Positions 4,752 to 6,554 of a stretch of 6,554 nt of DNA are shown here, one piece after another (the first letter of the stretch is position 1; every line of letters begins with the position of its first letter). Source of the DNA: Bacillota bacterium (GTDB lineage Bacteria; Bacillota; Clostridia; Lachnospirales; Lachnospiraceae). The notes beneath the pieces were generated by a model that did not search any database, was not told the DNA's origin, and saw only the letters and a list, made by a program, of their open reading frames with translations. The translations under genes and the position numbers were made by a program. The stretch covers positions 1-6,554 of the forward strand of contig JAEZQN010000117.1 in the NCBI GenBank assembly GCA_023441145.1, written 5' to 3'.

Positions 4752-6554
4752 ATGTACAAAAGTTTTTCTATGGAATTGGCTGGGAGAACGCTTACAGTTG
4801 AAATTGGCCGTGTAGCAGCACAGGCTAATGGTGCGGCTCTTATGCACTACGGAGATACTGTTGTGTTATCAACCGCAACAGCTTCCGAGAAACCCCGTGA
4901 AGGAATTGATTTCTTTCCATTAAGTGTAGAATATGAAGAAAAATTATATGCTGTTGGTAAGATTCCTGGAGGTTTTAATAAGAGAGAAGGAAAAGCTAGT
5001 GAGAATGCTATCTTAACCTCACGTGTTATCGACCGTCCTATGAGACCATTGTTCCCTAAGGATTATCGTAATGATGTAACTTTGAATAACTTGGTGTTGT
5101 CTGTTGATCCAGACTGTAGCCCAGAATTAACAGCAATGTTAGGTTCTGCTATCGCAACAGCTGTATCTGATATCCCTTTTGATGGTCCTTGTGCTACTAC
5201 TCAGGTAGGTTTAGTGGATGGCCAGTTTGTGTTTAATCCAAATGCAGAGCAAAAGGCTATTTCTCAGTTACAATTAACAGTTGCTTCTACTAAGGATAAG
5301 GTTATAATGATTGAAGCTGGTGCTAATGAGGTTCCAGAAGACAAGATGATTGAAGCAATCTTTGCAGCTCATGAGATTAACCAACAAGTGATTAAGTTCA
5401 TTGATCAGATTGTAGCTGAAGTTGGTAAAGCAAAGCATGAGTACACAAGTTGTGAAGTGCCAGAAGATTTATTTAACGATATGATGGCATTTATTACTCC
5501 AGAGCAAATGGAAGAAGCAGTTTTCACTGATGTGAAACAGGTAAGAGAAGAGATTATTCGTGTTATTAAAGATAAACTGGAAGAACATTTTGCTGAAGTA
5601 AATGAAGAATGGATTCCTTATATTGATGAAGCAGTTTATAAATACCAGAAGAAGGTAGTTAGAAAGATGATTTTAAAGGATCAGAAGCGTCCTGATGGAA
5701 GAAAGGTTAATGAAATCAGAAAGCTTGCTGCTGAAATTGATCTTTTACCTAGAGTTCATGGTTCTGGTATGTTTACAAGAGGTCAAACTCAGATTATGAC
5801 TGTAACAACTTTAGCTCCTTTATCTGAAGCACAAAAGTTAGATGGTTTAGATGAGGCTGAGACTTCTAAGCGTTATATGCATCACTACAATTTCCCAAGC
5901 TATTCCGTTGGTGAAACTAGACCTTCTAGAGGACCTGGACGTCGTGAAATTGGACATGGTGCCTTAGCAGAGAAAGCATTAGTTCCTGTACTTCCTAGTG
6001 AAGCAGAGTTCCCATATGCAATCCGTACTGTATCAGAGACGTTTGAATCTAATGGTTCTACTTCTCAGGCTAGTATCTGTGCTTCCACCTTGTCTTTAAT
6101 GGCAGCTGGTGTTCCAATTAAGAAGCCTGTAGCTGGTATTTCTTGCGGATTAGTAACTGGTGATACTGATGATTATTATCTTGTATTAACAGATATCCAA
6201 GGCCTTGAGGATTTCTTTGGTGATATGGACTTTAAGGTTGCTGGTACTCACGAAGGTATTACAGCAATACAGATGGATATTAAGATTCATGGTCTGACTC
6301 GTCAGATTATTGAAGAAGCTATTTATAGAACAAGAGAAGCTAGAATCTATATCTTAGATGAAGTTATGAAGCCAGCAATTGCTGAACCAAGAAAAGAAGT
6401 AGGCAAATATGCTCCTAAGATTGTTCAGATTCAGATTGACCCTACTAAGATTGGTGATGTAGTAGGTCAGCGTGGAAAGACGATTAACGCGATTATTGAT
6501 ACGACAGGTGTAAAGATTGATATTACTGATGACGGTGCTGTTTCTGTATGTGGC
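4752..6554 (+). CDS. pnp: Polyribonucleotide nucleotidyltransferase, PNPase (3'-truncated by window edge)
   Basis: PNPase is the phosphorolytic 3'-to-5' exoribonuclease that degrades RNA to nucleoside diphosphates and can add 3' tails in reverse. It works as a homotrimer, often with RNA-decay partners. The 601 visible residues have no stop; the family is about 700 long, so the rest of the KH domain and the whole S1 domain lie beyond the edge. Order seen: first RNase PH domain (about 10-145) with RPMRPLFP at 95-102, its C-terminal part to about 210, an alpha-helical linker (about 240-320), and the second RNase PH domain (from about 325). This last holds the phosphate-site SNGSTS (433-438) and the metal-site residues Asp487, Asp493 and Lys495, matching E. 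coli Asp486, Asp492 and Lys494. The KH domain starts near 555, with GxxG as GQRG at 572-575. AAAGGAG (4737-4743) lies 8 bases before the ATG. It has its own promoter and a long folded leader. Identity is certain. Confidence 0.98.
   Translation, partial: MYKSFSMELAGRTLTVEIGRVAAQANGAALMHYGDTVVLSTATASEKPREGIDFFPLSVEYEEKLYAVGKIPGGFNKREGKASENAILTSRVIDRPMRPLFPKDYRNDVTLNNLVLSVDPDCSPELTAMLGSAIATAVSDIPFDGPCATTQVGLVDGQFVFNPNAEQKAISQLQLTVASTKDKVIMIEAGANEVPEDKMIEAIFAAHEINQQVIKFIDQIVAEVGKAKHEYTSCEVPEDLFNDMMAFITPEQMEEAVFTDVKQVREEIIRVIKDKLEEHFAEVNEEWIPYIDEAVYKYQKKVVRKMILKDQKRPDGRKVNEIRKLAAEIDLLPRVHGSGMFTRGQTQIMTVTTLAPLSEAQKLDGLDEAETSKRYMHHYNFPSYSVGETRPSRGPGRREIGHGALAEKALVPVLPSEAEFPYAIRTVSETFESNGSTSQASICASTLSLMAAGVPIKKPVAGISCGLVTGDTDDYYLVLTDIQGLEDFFGDMDFKVAGTHEGITAIQMDIKIHGLTRQIIEEAIYRTREARIYILDEVMKPAIAEPRKEVGKYAPKIVQIQIDPTKIGDVVGQRGKTINAIIDTTGVKIDITDDGAVSVCG

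Noticed and set aside
6204..6206. Apparent loss of an active-site aspartate in PNPase (Leu485 where E. coli has GDED)
   Set aside because: Counting back from the MDFK motif puts the metal-binding E. coli Asp486 at the Asp of GLED (Asp487 here), which is present with Asp493 and Lys495. The active site is intact.

Overview
The window looks like ordinary chromosomal DNA from a low-GC Firmicute, most likely a Clostridia/Lachnospiraceae-type organism. This rests on the AT-rich codon use, strong GGAGG-type ribosome binding sites, sigma-A-like promoters, and protein families typical of that group. I see no mobile element, CRISPR array, tRNA or rRNA, and no sign of recent transfer. The genus assignment is an inference from protein style and not a database match.

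Layout, left to right. (1) Bases 1-1664, plus strand: the C-terminal ~553 residues of an M3-family oligoendopeptidase F (pepF). Its frame is open through the left edge, so its true start lies outside the window. (2) Bases 1663-1707: a perfect 18-bp inverted repeat acting as a shared, bidirectional terminator. It overlaps the stop codons of both flanking convergent genes. (3) Bases 2981-1707, minus strand: tmcAL, tRNA(Met) cytidine acetate ligase. Its start is set by a GGAGGT site and by a promoter just upstream. (4) Bases 2982-3130: a divergent promoter region. (5) Bases 3131-4414, plus strand: a class I aminotransferase of the aspartate aminotransferase (Ic) type, closed by three tandem in-frame stops and a hairpin terminator. 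(6) Bases 4415-4751: a 337-base gap with the aminotransferase terminator, an AT-rich stretch with nothing recognisable, an extended -10 promoter, and a heavily folded ~160-nt leader. (7) Bases 4752-6554, plus strand: pnp (polynucleotide phosphorylase), cut by the right edge inside its KH domain.

The genes do not form one operon. Each appears to have its own promoter or terminator, and the shared theme is housekeeping: peptide turnover, tRNA anticodon modification, amino-acid transamination and RNA decay. The most interesting element is the pnp leader. Three hairpins lie nearly end to end from the predicted +1 to about 14 bases before the ribosome binding site, and the last is a long (29-pair) interrupted stem. 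This placement resembles the RNase III-processed leader through which PNPase controls its own mRNA in enterobacteria, but here that is only a hypothesis.
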